Source of the DNA: Rubritalea marina DSM 17716 | GTDB lineage: Bacteria; Verrucomicrobiota; Verrucomicrobiia; Verrucomicrobiales; Akkermansiaceae | Length of the DNA: 64,000 nucleotides | Direction: 5' to 3' | Assembly: GCF_000378105.1 (NCBI RefSeq) | Contig: NZ_KB899256.1 | Location: forward strand, 48,352 to 112,351 | Part shown: positions 30,181 through 39,271 of the stretch, one piece after another | How the letters are laid out: each line of letters begins with the position of its first letter | How positions within the stretch are numbered: position 1 is the first letter of the stretch | Position numbers and translations under genes: made by a program | Notes under the pieces: model-generated | Database searches by the model: none | Seen by the model: only the letters and a program-made list of their open reading frames with translations | Told to the model about the DNA's origin: nothing

Positions 30181-32160
30181 TTACGCGACTTTCACGAATG
30201 GAGGGATCGCGGTGCCCATGGCATCGGCGGCGGCGCGGAGGAGCTCGATCTCGGTATTCCCAATCTCGCCATCCGCCATCACGGCGAGGCCGCAGGCGTG
30301 GAGAGCGTCGCGATGAATCAATGGTGTCGCTTGGGCTAGCTTCTGAAGCGCCTCATCGACGAGGTGGAGGCCACATTCTTCCGGAGCTAAAATGGCGGGC
30401 AAACTCAGCCCCTTTTGCCTGAGGTCGCCAGTCGCTTCGCTGTATGCGCTTTCAAGGTCTCCCCCACTCTGGGCACCGATGCCTGCCATGGTGGAGACCA
30501 GCACATGGAGCTCACGTTGCAGTTGGGTGATCTTGGTGAAGCGCACGCGCGTGCTGTTGCCTCCGCCAAACGCAGACCCAAGGTGCTGGGCGAGCAACTT
30601 CTGCAACATGAATTCAAAAATATCCACCTTCCCGTCGCTTGCGATCAACCACTCAGTGGCACGTACAAACTTCTCAGTCTCTGGCTGAGAAAGCTTGCGC
30701 AGGGCCGGCACCGAAAGGTCGATCAAGGCGATCTTCTGGGTAGAGTGTTCGTCGGCGAGCGACTCGCTCCACCACTTGGCTGCTTCGGCGGTACTGGCAT
30801 TGAATTGTTTCTTTAGGTATTTTTCACCTTTGTCCAATAGCCTCGCGTCGTGTCCAAGCAGGAGCCCAAAGATTAGCGCCTGCGCGCTGGTACGGTCATG
30901 CGCGGCCTCGATCCACTCTGACTTGAGTGAGGCTAGAATGTCGGCACCCACAGCCGAAGATGTTTGCTCGGTCTCGCCGAGTTGATCCCACTGTAAACGC
31001 GTCACCGATGCAGGCACCGGTGGCGGCTGCGCCTCCATGGCACCTTGAGTCCCTCCGGCGAAACCAGAGACCTGCGCATCCAAGCCCGAATAGGGAGCCT
31101 GGGTTTGTTGAGCTCCCTGAGTTTCCGTGACTGTAGCTTGGTTCAACTCGTATTCGGCACCCTCGATTGCTTTGAGGCGCACCTCGAGCGGTGGGTGGGT
31201 CGCGAAGCCGTAGGAGAACATCCCACCATCGGCAAAGAACATGTGGCTCGCCTCGGATGCCTTGCCCGACTTCACGCCCGAGCTCATGCCGCCGATCTTA
31301 CGCAGCGCCCCTGAGATCCCTGATGGATCGCGGGTGAATTGCACTGCTGAGGCATCCGCTAGGTATTCGCGTTGGCGCGATATCGCTGCCTGGATCATGC
31401 GCGCAAAGAACACGCCAATCGCGCCGACGACCAACAAAGCAATGGCGACCACCAATCCAATGAGAGCCCCATTGTTGTTCTCAGAACGACGACGCCCTAG
31501 GCTCATCAGCTGCATGTGCCAGAGGAGCTCGCGGCCGATGATGGTGAGCATCATGATGCCGAAGAGCCAGCCGATGAGGCGCATGTTCAGCTTCATGTCG
31601 CCATTGAGGATGTGGCTGAATTCATGGGCAATCACGCCCTGAAGTTCCGAGCGATTGAGTTGCTGGATGCAGCCACGGGTGACGCCGATGACTGCATTGT
31701 TGATCTCGGTGCCAGCAGCAAAGGCATTGATACCCATCTCTTGGTCCATCACCCAGACTTCAGGCACGGGCACGCCAGAAGCAATGGCCATTTCCTCGAC
31801 CACATTCATGAGCTTGCGCTCGTCTGCATCGCTGGTGTGTGGGTCAATCTGGCGCCCACCCATATCACGGGCCACCACGGAACCACCACCACGGAGCTGC
31901 ATCGACTTGAAAAGATTTCCCGCGAGGATCACACCGACGGTCAACAAGGAAACCGTCGCGAATCGCTCAGGGTCCCAGAACTCGCCAGCTTGCTCGACCA
32001 CAGAGCCATTGTCATCCACCACCCGCACCGTCTGCGTGGTGTAGTAGAACCCTAAGATGGCATAGATGGCCCCCACCACTCCGATCACGGCGAGGATGAA
32101 GTAGAAGACGAGAAGTTTGGTCCGACGCCGCGCGTGGTCCTGAGCTTCGTAGAAATTCAT
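30181..32160 (-). CDS. M48 family zinc metallopeptidase with C-terminal TerB-like region
   Basis: 659 residues: two membrane segments at ~15-40 and 68-82, then an HtpX/M48 peptidase domain with HEFSH at 179-183 (zinc site), a downstream glutamate helix (SRQREYLADASAVQFT, ~265-280), and further membrane segments at ~195-260. After ~residue 345 comes a ~300-residue helical region ending in an acidic TerB-like repeat (MADGEIGNTEIELLRAAADA). Likely a membrane quality-control protease. lemA lies 69 bp upstream in the same orientation, the usual LemA-M48 pairing. The two genes are separated by a 12-bp inverted repeat. Confidence 0.92.
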   Translation of the reverse strand: MNFYEAQDHARRRTKLLVFYFILAVIGVVGAIYAILGFYYTTQTVRVVDDNGSVVEQAGEFWDPERFATVSLLTVGVILAGNLFKSMQLRGGGSVVARDMGGRQIDPHTSDADERKLMNVVEEMAIASGVPVPEVWVMDQEMGINAFAAGTEINNAVIGVTRGCIQQLNRSELQGVIAHEFSHILNGDMKLNMRLIGWLFGIMMLTIIGRELLWHMQLMSLGRRRSENNNGALIGLVVAIALLVVGAIGVFFARMIQAAISRQREYLADASAVQFTRDPSGISGALRKIGGMSSGVKSGKASEASHMFFADGGMFSYGFATHPPLEVRLKAIEGAEYELNQATVTETQGAQQTQAPYSGLDAQVSGFAGGTQGAMEAQPPPVPASVTRLQWDQLGETEQTSSAVGADILASLKSEWIEAAHDRTSAQALIFGLLLGHDARLLDKGEKYLKKQFNASTAEAAKWWSESLADEHSTQKIALIDLSVPALRKLSQPETEKFVRATEWLIASDGKVDIFEFMLQKLLAQHLGSAFGGGNSTRVRFTKITQLQRELHVLVSTMAGIGAQSGGDLESAYSEATGDLRQKGLSLPAILAPEECGLHLVDEALQKLAQATPLIHRDALHACGLAVMADGEIGNTEIELLRAAADAMGTAIPPFVKVA

Positions 32161-32178
32161 GGATGGTCGTAAAACAAT

Positions 32179-32216
32179 AAAACCTAGGGTGCTCTCATAA
32201 AGGAACCCTAGGTTTT
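32179..32216. repeat. Palindromic repeat of the ACCTAGGGT family between lemA and the peptidase gene
   Basis: AAAACCTAGGGT (32179-32190) and ACCCTAGGTTTT (32205-32216) form a perfect 12-bp stem around 14 nt. Related copies occur at 33469-33503 and, as halves, at 7965, 29712 and 30168. It might attenuate transcription between lemA and the peptidase. Confidence 0.7.
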
Positions 32217-32228
32217 GTTAAAAATAGC

Positions 32229-32864
32229 TTAAAATTCCACCTTCACCACTTCGCGCTCTGCTTCGTTGGTAACCTCAAAGAGAGTCGCTTCGCCGAAGTT
32301 GAACATGTTGGCGATGAAGTTGGTTGGGAACATCTCGCGCTTGTTGTTGAAGGCAGTGACAGCATCATTGAATGCCTGACGCGAGAAGCCGACTTTGTTC
32401 TCGGTGGCGGTAAGTTCCTCGGTGAGTTGCATCATGTTCTGGTTCGCCTTGAGGTCTGGGTAGGCCTCAGAGAGGGCGAAGAGTCTTCCAAGTGAAGCAC
32501 CTAGGGCACCTTCAGAAGCCATCATTGCCTGCATGTTTGCCGCATCGTCTGGGCTCACATTTTGCGAAGCAGAAGCCGCGCTATTGCGCGCTGCGATCAC
32601 AGCCTCGAGCGTCTCGCTCTCATGCGCCATATATTTCTTGGCTGTCTCCACCAAGTTCGGGATGAGGTCGTGACGACGCTTGAGCTGGACATCAATCTGA
32701 GCGAAGGCGTTCTTGTAGCGATTACGCAGAGTCACCAGGCCGTTGTAGGCTCCGATCACCCAAAAAACAACGATGGCTAGAATCGCAGCGAGCACAATGA
32801 GCGTGATCACAACGCCAGTGAGGGCTAGCACGGGTTGCAGAAGTAAAGAGGTCATAGTTTGCAT
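32229..32864 (-). CDS. lemA: LemA family protein
   Basis: 211 residues with one N-terminal membrane helix (~10-40) followed by the conserved LemA pattern: [40 protein letters not shown], then a long alpha-helical core with a [10 protein letters not shown] segment and [18 protein letters not shown], ending [16 protein letters not shown]. LemA proteins are helical-bundle membrane proteins that accompany M48 peptidases, as here. Function in the cell envelope is not precisely known. The start at 32864 is preferred although a second ATG lies 3 codons in. Confidence 0.95.
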   Translation of the reverse strand: MQTMTSLLLQPVLALTGVVITLIVLAAILAIVVFWVIGAYNGLVTLRNRYKNAFAQIDVQLKRRHDLIPNLVETAKKYMAHESETLEAVIAARNSAASASQNVSPDDAANMQAMMASEGALGASLGRLFALSEAYPDLKANQNMMQLTEELTATENKVGFSRQAFNDAVTAFNNKREMFPTNFIANMFNFGEATLFEVTNEAEREVVKVEF

Positions 32865-32981
32865 AGTTTAGGTTTTGAATGGTTCTGCTTGATTGCACAA
32901 GTTAGAACGCTCATAGGATCTAGAAATTCCACGATCTTTGCTATTACAAAAAGCCGACTTCTCTGTAAACATCACCCACTC

Positions 32982-33419
32982 ATGAACCACGAAATCATCG
33001 TCGCCGGTAAACCGTCTCTCAAATACGCTAAGGACGGCACTGCCGAATACCTCAAGCGGCTCCAGCGCTACGGCAAATACAAGCTCACCCACATCAAGGA
33101 CGGCAGCAGCGAAGATGTGTCTAAACGACTTCTAGAAGCCAGCAAGGGCACCGTGCGCATCGTCATGGACGAACGTGGAGAAACTCCCACCACCGAGGAG
33201 CTTGTCAGCCTCTACAACAAATGGGAAATGCGTGGTTTCAAGAATGTCAGTTTCCTCATCGGTGCCAGTGACGGCCACACCCAAGAACTGCGCAACCAAG
33301 CCGACTTCGTGCTCTCGCTCTCTCGCCTCACCCTCATGCATGAGCTCGCTCTGGTGGTTCTGCTAGAGCAAATCTACCGAGTGGCCACGATCAAACGCGG
33401 GGAGCCATACCACCGCTAG
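32982..33419 (+). CDS. rlmH: 23S rRNA (pseudouridine1915-N3)-methyltransferase RlmH
   Basis: 145 residues from the ATG at 32982 ([10 protein letters not shown]); an upstream in-frame ATG at 32859 would overlap lemA and add an unrelated tail. The SPOUT trefoil-knot C-terminus is clear: [11 protein letters not shown] (SAM loop), [23 protein letters not shown] and the terminal GEPYHR. It methylates pseudouridine 1915 in helix 69 of 23S rRNA. Monocistronic, convergent with the ribosomal operon terminator. Confidence 0.94.
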   Translation: MNHEIIVAGKPSLKYAKDGTAEYLKRLQRYGKYKLTHIKDGSSEDVSKRLLEASKGTVRIVMDERGETPTTEELVSLYNKWEMRGFKNVSFLIGASDGHTQELRNQADFVLSLSRLTLMHELALVVLLEQIYRVATIKRGEPYHR

Positions 33420-33430
33420 CGGTGGAGTGC

Positions 33431-33456
33431 GAAGTGAACAGTGTGGAGTGAGGAGT
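33431..33456 (+). repeat. GTGAAGT-type dispersed repeat
   Basis: 21 of 26 bases match the 23S-5S spacer sequence at 63886-63911 (consensus GRAGTGAWCAGTGTGRAGT then RAGRAGT). Related runs occur at 25082-25115 (inverted), 29690-29712 and 54802-54850 (inverted). Confidence 0.6.
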
Positions 33457-33468
33457 CCCAGCACGTTC

Positions 33469-33503
33469 AAAGCTAGGGTTCCTACCTAGCACCCTAGGTG
33501 TTT
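33469..33503. repeat. Second full copy of the ACCTAGGGT palindromic repeat
   Basis: Read on the minus strand it begins ACACCTAGGGTGCT and ends AGGAACCCTAGC, the same plan as 32179-32216 with a shorter spacer. It directly follows the GTGAAGT-type repeat. A degenerate REP-like hairpin follows at about 33513-33538. Confidence 0.65.
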
Positions 33504-33550
33504 CATGCTTGGGTCAGGAGCTTGGAAACCTCCGCTACTAGAAGACAAAA

Positions 33551-33580
33551 AAAGGCGAGGTTCTTGAGAACCTCGCCTTT
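33551..33580. terminator. Terminator of the ribosomal operon (bidirectional)
   Basis: Perfect 13-bp stem AAAGGCGAGGTTC/GAACCTCGCCTTT with TTGA loop and an A run at 33546-33552 (T run for the minus strand). It lies 24 bp after the rplX stop and serves rlmH from the other side. Confidence 0.92.
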
Positions 33581-33603
33581 GGAAAACAATATCTTCCGGT
33601 AGA

Positions 33604-33825
33604 TTAGTCTACCTTCTTGACGTTGGAAATGTGGATTGGACCATCAATCTCAACGATGCCACCTTCTGGGTTGGCTTCGGAGCGCTTGATTGTCTTCTTG
33701 ATCTTGCGAACACCTTCCACAACAACGCGTTGCTTAGCTTCGTTGACAGAAGCAACAGTACCGGTAGCACCCTTGTGGCCGCCTGCGATTACTTGTACTT
33801 TGTCACCTTTTTTTACGTGTGCCAT
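33604..33825 (-). CDS. rplX: 50S ribosomal protein L24
   Basis: 73 residues, at the short end for L24. KOW motif at the start ([19 protein letters not shown]) followed by a beta segment ending [12 protein letters not shown]. An assembly-initiator protein that binds the 5' region of 23S rRNA. It is the last gene of this operon: a strong terminator follows, and rplE, which usually comes next, is absent. Confidence 0.95.
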   Translation of the reverse strand: MAHVKKGDKVQVIAGGHKGATGTVASVNEAKQRVVVEGVRKIKKTIKRSEANPEGGIVEIDGPIHISNVKKVD

Positions 33826-33847
33826 AATAATGCGTGATGTTTTAGAG

Positions 33848-34213
33848 TTAGAGCACCTCTGGAGCGAGGGATACGATCTTCATGAACTGCTTCTCACGGA
33901 GTTCACGAGCAACTGGGCCGAAGATACGAGTACCTTTCGGGTTGTTGTCCTTGTCGATGATCACGATAGCGTTGTTGTCGAAACGAAGCACTGAACCGTC
34001 CTTACGGCGGATCGGAGCTGCGGAACGCACTACCACTGCCTTCACAACAGTACCCTTCTTGATAGAAGCTGTTGGGATTGCTTCACGAACGTGAGCAGTG
34101 ATGATGTCGCCGACGTTAGCAACCTTGGAACGAGTTCCAAGAACACCAATCATCTTTGCTGAGCGAGCGCCTGTGTTGTCGGCAATCGCTACTGAGGATT
34201 CCATTTGAATCAT
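33848..34213 (-). CDS. rplN: 50S ribosomal protein L14
   Basis: 121 residues, full length. It starts [16 protein letters not shown] and has the family blocks [15 protein letters not shown] and [15 protein letters not shown], ending [19 protein letters not shown]. It binds 23S rRNA at the subunit interface. 22 bp separate it from rplX. Confidence 0.97.
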   Translation of the reverse strand: MIQMESSVAIADNTGARSAKMIGVLGTRSKVANVGDIITAHVREAIPTASIKKGTVVKAVVVRSAAPIRRKDGSVLRFDNNAIVIIDKDNNPKGTRIFGPVARELREKQFMKIVSLAPEVL

Positions 34214-34282
34214 AGAATTAGTAGTCAGTTAAGTGGTTAAAATGCCCCCTGTTTCCTGAAGGATTCAGGGAGCGTTTATGAA

Positions 34283-34549
34283 TTAGTGAGTAAGAACTTC
34301 AGTGAGTTCCCAGCGCTTAAGCTTGGAAATCGGCTTAGTCTCTGTGATGCGTACCTTGTCGCCTACTGCTGCCTGTCCTGCTTCGTCGTGAGCGTAGAAT
34401 TTCTTCGTGCGCTTAACGATCTTTTTGAAGCGTGGGTGAGGAACGCGAGCTACGTATTCAACTACGATAGTCTTGTTCATCTGTGTGGAGACAACAACGC
34501 CAACGCGGGACTTGCGTAAACCTGGCTTCTGTGTGTTTGTATCGCTCAT
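34283..34549 (-). CDS. rpsQ: 30S ribosomal protein S17
   Basis: 88 residues: an OB-fold protein with GLRKSRVGVVVSTQMNKTIVV at the N-terminus and DKVRITETKPISKLKRWELTEV at the C-terminus, both family hallmarks. It binds the 5' domain of 16S rRNA. The N-terminal extension DTNTQKP is a little longer than in E. coli. Confidence 0.96.
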   Translation of the reverse strand: MSDTNTQKPGLRKSRVGVVVSTQMNKTIVVEYVARVPHPRFKKIVKRTKKFYAHDEAGQAAVGDKVRITETKPISKLKRWELTEVLTH

Positions 34550-34569
34550 GTTTATTAATCCTTTGTGGG

Positions 34570-34776
34570 TTAGTTAGCAGACTTGTTACGAAGTTCTGAA
34601 AGCACGGTTTGAATGCGTGCAACTTCGCGGCGAACTGCTTTGATGCGGGCGGAGTTCTCGAGCTGTCCGGTAGACTGCTGGAGACGGAGTTGGAGTGCTT
34701 CCTGCTTGAGTTCGGAGAGTGCTTTACCCAACTCCTCAACTGAAAGTTCGCGGATTTCGCTAATTTTAGTAGCCAT
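34570..34776 (-). CDS. rpmC: 50S ribosomal protein L29
   Basis: 68 residues, a two-helix coiled hairpin: IRELSVEELGKALSELKQEA and the basic RIKAVRREVARIQTVLSELR. It sits near the exit of the peptide tunnel. A normal member with normal neighbours L16 and S17. Confidence 0.96.
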   Translation of the reverse strand: MATKISEIRELSVEELGKALSELKQEALQLRLQQSTGQLENSARIKAVRREVARIQTVLSELRNKSAN

Positions 34777-34806
34777 ATTAGTAATTCCTATACGGATTAT
34801 TGTGGG

Positions 34807-35226
34807 TTAGCTGAGCTTGTTACGCTCTACGAAACGGGTACGGAAACCGAGCTTATTGGATGCGAGACGGAGTGCTTCCTTCGCTTCTGATTCAGGCACA
34901 CCAGCGATCTCAAAGATCATGGCGCCTGGCTTGATTACTGCAACCCAACGGTCAACAGCGCCTTTACCTTTACCCATACGAGTTTCTGGTGGACGGCCTG
35001 TTACGGACTTGTGAGGGAAGACACGGATGTAAACTTTCCCCTTACGCTTAAGGTGACGGTTGATGGTGATACGGCAGGCTTCGATCTGACGGTTGCTCAT
35101 CCATGAGCGACCGAGCGACTGGAGACCGAAGTCACCGAAGCTTACGTCAGTTCCGCGCTGTGCATTACCACCGCGATTTCCGCGCTGAGTTTTGCGGAAC
35201 TTGGTGCGTTTTGGCATTAAAGGCAT
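34807..35226 (-). CDS. rplP: 50S ribosomal protein L16
   Basis: 139 residues. Starts [16 protein letters not shown]; the ATG at 35226 has AGGA at a workable distance while the ATG three codons in does not. Family blocks: [34 protein letters not shown] and [10 protein letters not shown]. Binds 23S rRNA near the A-site tRNA. Confidence 0.97.
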   Translation of the reverse strand: MPLMPKRTKFRKTQRGNRGGNAQRGTDVSFGDFGLQSLGRSWMSNRQIEACRITINRHLKRKGKVYIRVFPHKSVTGRPPETRMGKGKGAVDRWVAVIKPGAMIFEIAGVPESEAKEALRLASNKLGFRTRFVERNKLS

Positions 35227-35263
35227 AATTCTGTATTCCTATATATGTTACTAGTTATAAAGA

Positions 35264-35977
35264 TTAGCCCTGACGACGCTCGCGGCGTTCACCACCTGGA
35301 CGACGGCCACGACCACCACGGTCGTTGCGGTTGTTGTTACCAGCTGTGAGCTTTTCTTCCTTCTTGTTGATCCATACTTTCACACCAATGATGCCGTAGA
35401 CTGTGGATGCTTCTGCGAAGCCGTAGTCGATAGGCACACGGAGTGTCTGAAGTGGTACTTTACCTTCGCGGTACCATTCTGCACGTGCGATGTCAGCACC
35501 ACCGAGGCGGCCTGCACAACGTACGCGGATACCTTCTGCACCGAACTCCATAGCGGTTTGGATGGAGCGTTTCATGGCGCGGCGGAATGCGATACGACGC
35601 TCAAGCTGAACGGCGATGTTTTCAGCCACGAGCTGAGCATCGAGCTCAGGCTTGCGGATTTCGATGATGTCGATCTTTACCTGGCAGCCACCACAGATCT
35701 TGGAGATGTCGTTTGTCATCTTTTCGATCTCAGCACCCTTACGACCGATCACAAGACCTGGACGTGAAGTGTGAAGTGTGACACGAACGCTGTTCCAAGC
35801 GCGCTCGATGGTAACACGTGAAAGAGCAGCGAACTGAAGGCGCCCTTTGATGTACTTACGGATCTGAAGATCTTCGTGAAGCTTAGCTGTGTAGTCTTGA
35901 CCTTTGGCATACCACTTAGAACGCCAGTCCTTGGAGACTGCGAGGCGGAATGCGATAGGATTTACTTTCTGTCCCAT
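35264..35977 (-). CDS. rpsC: 30S ribosomal protein S3
   Basis: 237 residues. Starts [14 protein letters not shown] domain with [16 protein letters not shown]-terminal domain with [20 protein letters not shown]. The extreme C-terminus is an Arg/Gly-rich tail ([17 protein letters not shown]), variable in the family. Part of the mRNA entry site. Confidence 0.97.
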   Translation of the reverse strand: MGQKVNPIAFRLAVSKDWRSKWYAKGQDYTAKLHEDLQIRKYIKGRLQFAALSRVTIERAWNSVRVTLHTSRPGLVIGRKGAEIEKMTNDISKICGGCQVKIDIIEIRKPELDAQLVAENIAVQLERRIAFRRAMKRSIQTAMEFGAEGIRVRCAGRLGGADIARAEWYREGKVPLQTLRVPIDYGFAEASTVYGIIGVKVWINKKEEKLTAGNNNRNDRGGRGRRPGGERRERRQG

Positions 35978-35998
35978 ATTATTAGTTCTAGTTTGTGG

Positions 35999-36340
35999 TT
36001 ATGCTTCTGCTTTAGGAGCAAGAGTGATGAAGATGTGACTCGTGCGCTTGCGGATAGCACCTGCGGAACCACGAGCACGTGGCTTGAAGCGCTTGAAGGT
36101 AGGACCTTCACCGACGGTAGCTTCTTTTACGAAGAGTTCGTCTGCGTCGAGTTCGAAGTTATTTTCTGCGTTAGCAATGGCGGACTTGAGTGTCTTAGCA
36201 ATGAGTACCGCTGACTTCTTTGGTGTGAATGTCAGAGCATCAAGTGCGGAGGACACAGAAAGACCTTGGATTTCGCGAGCCACGTCACGTGCCTTCTTGG
36301 CAGAAACGCGAGCGTATTTGTATGTTGATTTTACTTCCAT
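35999..36340 (-). CDS. rplV: 50S ribosomal protein L22
   Basis: 113 residues with ARVSAKKARDVAREIQG, the helix IAKTLKSAIANAENN, and the long beta-hairpin tip region with FKRFKPRARGSAGAIRKRTSHIFITL, which lines the exit tunnel. It is normally adjacent to rpsS; here an exported coiled-coil gene (36372-37097) lies between them. Confidence 0.97.
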   Translation of the reverse strand: MEVKSTYKYARVSAKKARDVAREIQGLSVSSALDALTFTPKKSAVLIAKTLKSAIANAENNFELDADELFVKEATVGEGPTFKRFKPRARGSAGAIRKRTSHIFITLAPKAEA

Positions 36341-36371
36341 GGATTTGTTTCCGTTGGATGTTTAGTTCCTT

Positions 36372-37097
36372 TTATTTGATCGTCTTAATGGATGCGATGT
36401 CGCCGAGGCGAACCGCGTTGTTGGTGTCATCGAGTGCCATCACAAGGGCTCCTGAGATATCAGGTCTGACTCTTGCAATGATAGCTTCGGCTATTTGGCT
36501 GTTCCCGCGTAGGATACGAAATGTCATGCCTATGCGCACTTGCTGCTTTTCTCCAGCGTTCAGCACTAAGATCCCAGATTGGGAGTCAATGCTGATGATT
36601 TTAGCTTCCCGAAGGGAGCCAAAGTCAACTTGAGGTTGCGGCTTGTGCCTTATTCCGAGCTCTACGTCAAGTCCTCTCATTGCTGATTCGACTTTTAGTC
36701 TAGCTTCGGCGTCGGCTGCAAAGGCGGTTTTGAGATATTCTCGTACCTGATCGGTGAGCGCCAGTGCAGCTATTTCTAGTTCACTGAGGCGATCCTCGAG
36801 CACCTTGCGGTTGGCCACCGCTTGTTTGAGTCGTTCGTCGTCTGTCCCTAGTGGGTAGGTTCCGAGCGCTTCAAGATCCAAGCGGATTGTCTCTAACTCG
36901 GCTGTAGCTTCTTGCTCCTGTTTTTTGGCATGAGCGAGGGCCTTAGCGAGTGTCTGATTATGTAGTTGAAGGCTGGTTACTTTCGCTTCCAGCCTCTTAA
37001 GGCGAGCATCGTTGCTTGATTGCTGTTGAGCATTCCCTAATCCGGTCAATGCTGCAAAGCAGCTGAGTATGACCAGGGTTTGGGTGATTGTGCGCAT
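36372..37097 (-). CDS. Predicted exported coiled-coil protein inserted in the S10 operon
   Basis: 241 residues from the ATG at 37097 (a TTG at 37106 would add 3). Signal peptide (MRTITQTLVILSCFAALTGLGNAQ), a long coiled coil (~30-150: LKRLEAKVTSLQLHNQTLAK and QVREYLK), then a beta-rich C-terminal domain (~165-240) with GILVLNAGEKQQVRIGMTFRI and GDIASIKT, a pattern similar to FlgT-C-like small beta-barrels. It lies 24 bp after rpsS and 31 bp before rplV, so it must be transcribed with the ribosomal genes. Unlike every neighbour it is neither basic nor ribosomal. I do not know a named family; function unknown. Confidence 0.85.
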   Translation of the reverse strand: MRTITQTLVILSCFAALTGLGNAQQQSSNDARLKRLEAKVTSLQLHNQTLAKALAHAKKQEQEATAELETIRLDLEALGTYPLGTDDERLKQAVANRKVLEDRLSELEIAALALTDQVREYLKTAFAADAEARLKVESAMRGLDVELGIRHKPQPQVDFGSLREAKIISIDSQSGILVLNAGEKQQVRIGMTFRILRGNSQIAEAIIARVRPDISGALVMALDDTNNAVRLGDIASIKTIK

Positions 37098-37121
37098 TGC
37101 AAGCAAGCTACCTATGAAGAA

Positions 37122-37391
37122 TTACTTCTTACCGATACCTCCGTGAGCTTTGAAGATACGAGTCGGTGCAAATTCACCGAGCTTGTGTCCTACCATGTTC
37201 TCAGTCACGTAAACAGCAACGAATGTCTTGCCGTTGTGAACTGCGAAGTTGTGCCCAACGAAATCTGGTGTGATCATTGAACGACGGCTCCATGTCTTGA
37301 TTGGCTTTTTGTTACCGCTTTCAACGGCAGCATCGAGCTTATCAAGAAGCTTTTGGTCCACGAATGGCCCTTTTTTGAGTGATCTTGGCAT
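37122..37391 (-). CDS. rpsS: 30S ribosomal protein S19
   Basis: 89 residues: [19 protein letters not shown] at the start, then [23 protein letters not shown] in the middle and the [11 protein letters not shown] block that contacts the 16S rRNA head. Normal length and sequence. The gene downstream is not rplV as usual but the coiled-coil gene. Confidence 0.97.
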   Translation of the reverse strand: MPRSLKKGPFVDQKLLDKLDAAVESGNKKPIKTWSRRSMITPDFVGHNFAVHNGKTFVAVYVTENMVGHKLGEFAPTRIFKAHGGIGKK

Positions 37392-37429
37392 AATGTTAAA
37401 TTGGTTAAAGATTCAGATTAAGTTCTCAA

Positions 37430-38263
37430 TTACTTGGTGCGACGAGATACGATGAACTTGTCGCTGTGCTTGATCTTCTTACGAGTCTTTTGACCCTTAA
37501 CGTGACCCCAAGGTGACTTGAGGTGCTGGCGACCACCACCGGACTTGGACTTACCTTCACCACCACCGTTCGGGTGATCCACTGGGTTCATACACATACC
37601 GCGTACTGTTGGGCGCTTGCCCTGCCAGCGTGAGCGGCCTGCTTTACCAGAAACCTCGTTCATGTGATCGCGGTTACCGACCTGACCAATGGTGCAGAGG
37701 CAGTTGTCGTTGAACTTACGAATTTCGCCGGATGGCATTTTCACAAGTGCGTAACCTTCTTCACGGTTAGAAAGGATGGCTTCCTGACCAGCGGAACGAG
37801 CAACCTTACCACCTGCGCCCGGAACGAGCTCGATGTTGTGGATGCTTGTACCAAGTGGTACGTTCTTGAGGACGGTTGCGTTACCTGGCTTAGGAGCCAC
37901 GTTGTGACCTGAAGAAACCTTAGCACCGACCTGGAGGCCTACTGGTGCGAGGATGTAGCTCTTCTGGCCGTCAGTGTACTCGATAAGTGCGATGCGGCAT
38001 GTGCGGTTTGGATCGTATTCGATAGCAACGACTGTTGCTTCTACGTCGAACTTACGACGTTTGAAGTCAACAAGACGGTACTTACGCTTGTGACCACCAC
38101 CGATGTGGCGGCATGTGATACGTCCACGGTTGTTACGGCCACCGGTTCTTTTAAGTGGCTGAGTGAGTGACTTTTCTGGAGTCGTTTTTGTAATTTCTTC
38201 GAATCCTGGCAAAACCTTGTAACGGTTTGAAGGAGTGAAGGGTCTGAATGTTTTTAAAGGCAT
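37430..38263 (-). CDS. rplB: 50S ribosomal protein L2
   Basis: 277 residues. RNA-binding N-terminal domain with [19 protein letters not shown] and C-terminal domain with [19 protein letters not shown], containing the conserved histidine near the peptidyl-transferase centre. Normal length. Confidence 0.98.
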   Translation of the reverse strand: MPLKTFRPFTPSNRYKVLPGFEEITKTTPEKSLTQPLKRTGGRNNRGRITCRHIGGGHKRKYRLVDFKRRKFDVEATVVAIEYDPNRTCRIALIEYTDGQKSYILAPVGLQVGAKVSSGHNVAPKPGNATVLKNVPLGTSIHNIELVPGAGGKVARSAGQEAILSNREEGYALVKMPSGEIRKFNDNCLCTIGQVGNRDHMNEVSGKAGRSRWQGKRPTVRGMCMNPVDHPNGGGEGKSKSGGGRQHLKSPWGHVKGQKTRKKIKHSDKFIVSRRTK

Positions 38264-38329
38264 GTTTCGCTATTCCTTTCGAATTAATTTCGCTTTTGCA
38301 GCGTGAGTGATTAAATCGAACTCTTCTAT

Positions 38330-38614
38330 TTAGATGAGATCGATTGTTTCGCCATCCTTGAGGCGAACGATCGCCTTCTTCCAGTTTGCGGTGCGTCCTG
38401 CATCGCTACGGCGTTGGCGCTTCAACTTACCTGCGTAGTTGCAGGTGCGTACGGCTTCAACCTTCTTACCGAAGAGTTGTTCTACAGCACGTTTGATTTC
38501 GAGCTTGTTTGCATTGCGGTCGACCTTGAACACGTATTCGTTGTTCAACTCCTGAAGGAGTGTGGCTTTTTCGCTAAGGCGAACAGTGTCGATTACTGAG
38601 TAAATATCTTTCAT
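38330..38614 (-). CDS. rplW: 50S ribosomal protein L23
   Basis: 94 residues: DTVRLSEKATLLQELNNEYVF, then VDRNANKLEIKRAVEQLFGKKV and the basic loop KLKRQRRSDAGRTANWKKA. Located at the tunnel exit, the docking point for trigger factor and SRP. Normal. Confidence 0.96.
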   Translation of the reverse strand: MKDIYSVIDTVRLSEKATLLQELNNEYVFKVDRNANKLEIKRAVEQLFGKKVEAVRTCNYAGKLKRQRRSDAGRTANWKKAIVRLKDGETIDLI

Positions 38615-38635
38615 CGTTTTCTATTCGGTTGTTGG

Positions 38636-39244
38636 TTAAGCAGTACGCTTTGCGATTGTCTCAAGAGCTGCCTCAGTCACAACAACAGCGTTGGCGTGAA
38701 GGATTTGCTCGATGTTAGCTTCGGCTGCAGTGATGAGCTGTACGCTCTTCACATTGCGACCGGCGCGGTAGGTTTCTTCAGAGAAGCTATCGGAGATAAC
38801 GAGTACCTTCTTAGCATCTGTGAGAGCTGCTACTGCTGCTACGAATGACTTGGTCTTAGCATCTGCTACTTCGAAGGAAGCAACGGTGAGTACTTCACCA
38901 GCGTCGATCTTAGAAGTAAGAACGCGGCGAAGCGCAAGCTTACGAACGCTCTTCGTTACCTTCTTAGAGTAGTCGCGTGGCTTAGGACCGAATACGACAC
39001 CACCGCCGACAAAGATAGGCGCACCACGGTCACCGTGACGTGCATTACCTGTGCCTTTTTGCTTGTACATCTTCTTACCAGTGCCTGCTACTTCAGAACG
39101 AGTCTTGGTATTTGCAGAACCGGAGCGACGGTTAGCGCGGTAGGCTGTGATGAGGTCGTGCACTGCTTGGGTGCCTTTGTGACCTTCAACGAGATTGATG
39201 TTTGCAGATGTTGCGTCTGCTGCTGTAAGTGTTTTAGCTGACAT
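38636..39244 (-). CDS. rplD: 50S ribosomal protein L4
   Basis: 202 residues with the tunnel-loop block TRSEVAGTGKKMYKQKGTGN and RHGDRGAPIFVGGGVVFGP, then KLALRRVLTSK and a Rossmann-like C-terminal half ending VTEAALETIAKR. Normal for the family. In enterobacteria L4 autoregulates the operon; that is not visible here. Confidence 0.97.
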   Translation of the reverse strand: MSAKTLTAADATSANINLVEGHKGTQAVHDLITAYRANRRSGSANTKTRSEVAGTGKKMYKQKGTGNARHGDRGAPIFVGGGVVFGPKPRDYSKKVTKSVRKLALRRVLTSKIDAGEVLTVASFEVADAKTKSFVAAVAALTDAKKVLVISDSFSEETYRAGRNVKSVQLITAAEANIEQILHANAVVVTEAALETIAKRTA

Positions 39245-39271
39245 TTCAGTGATTCTTTCTAATGGTTAAGA

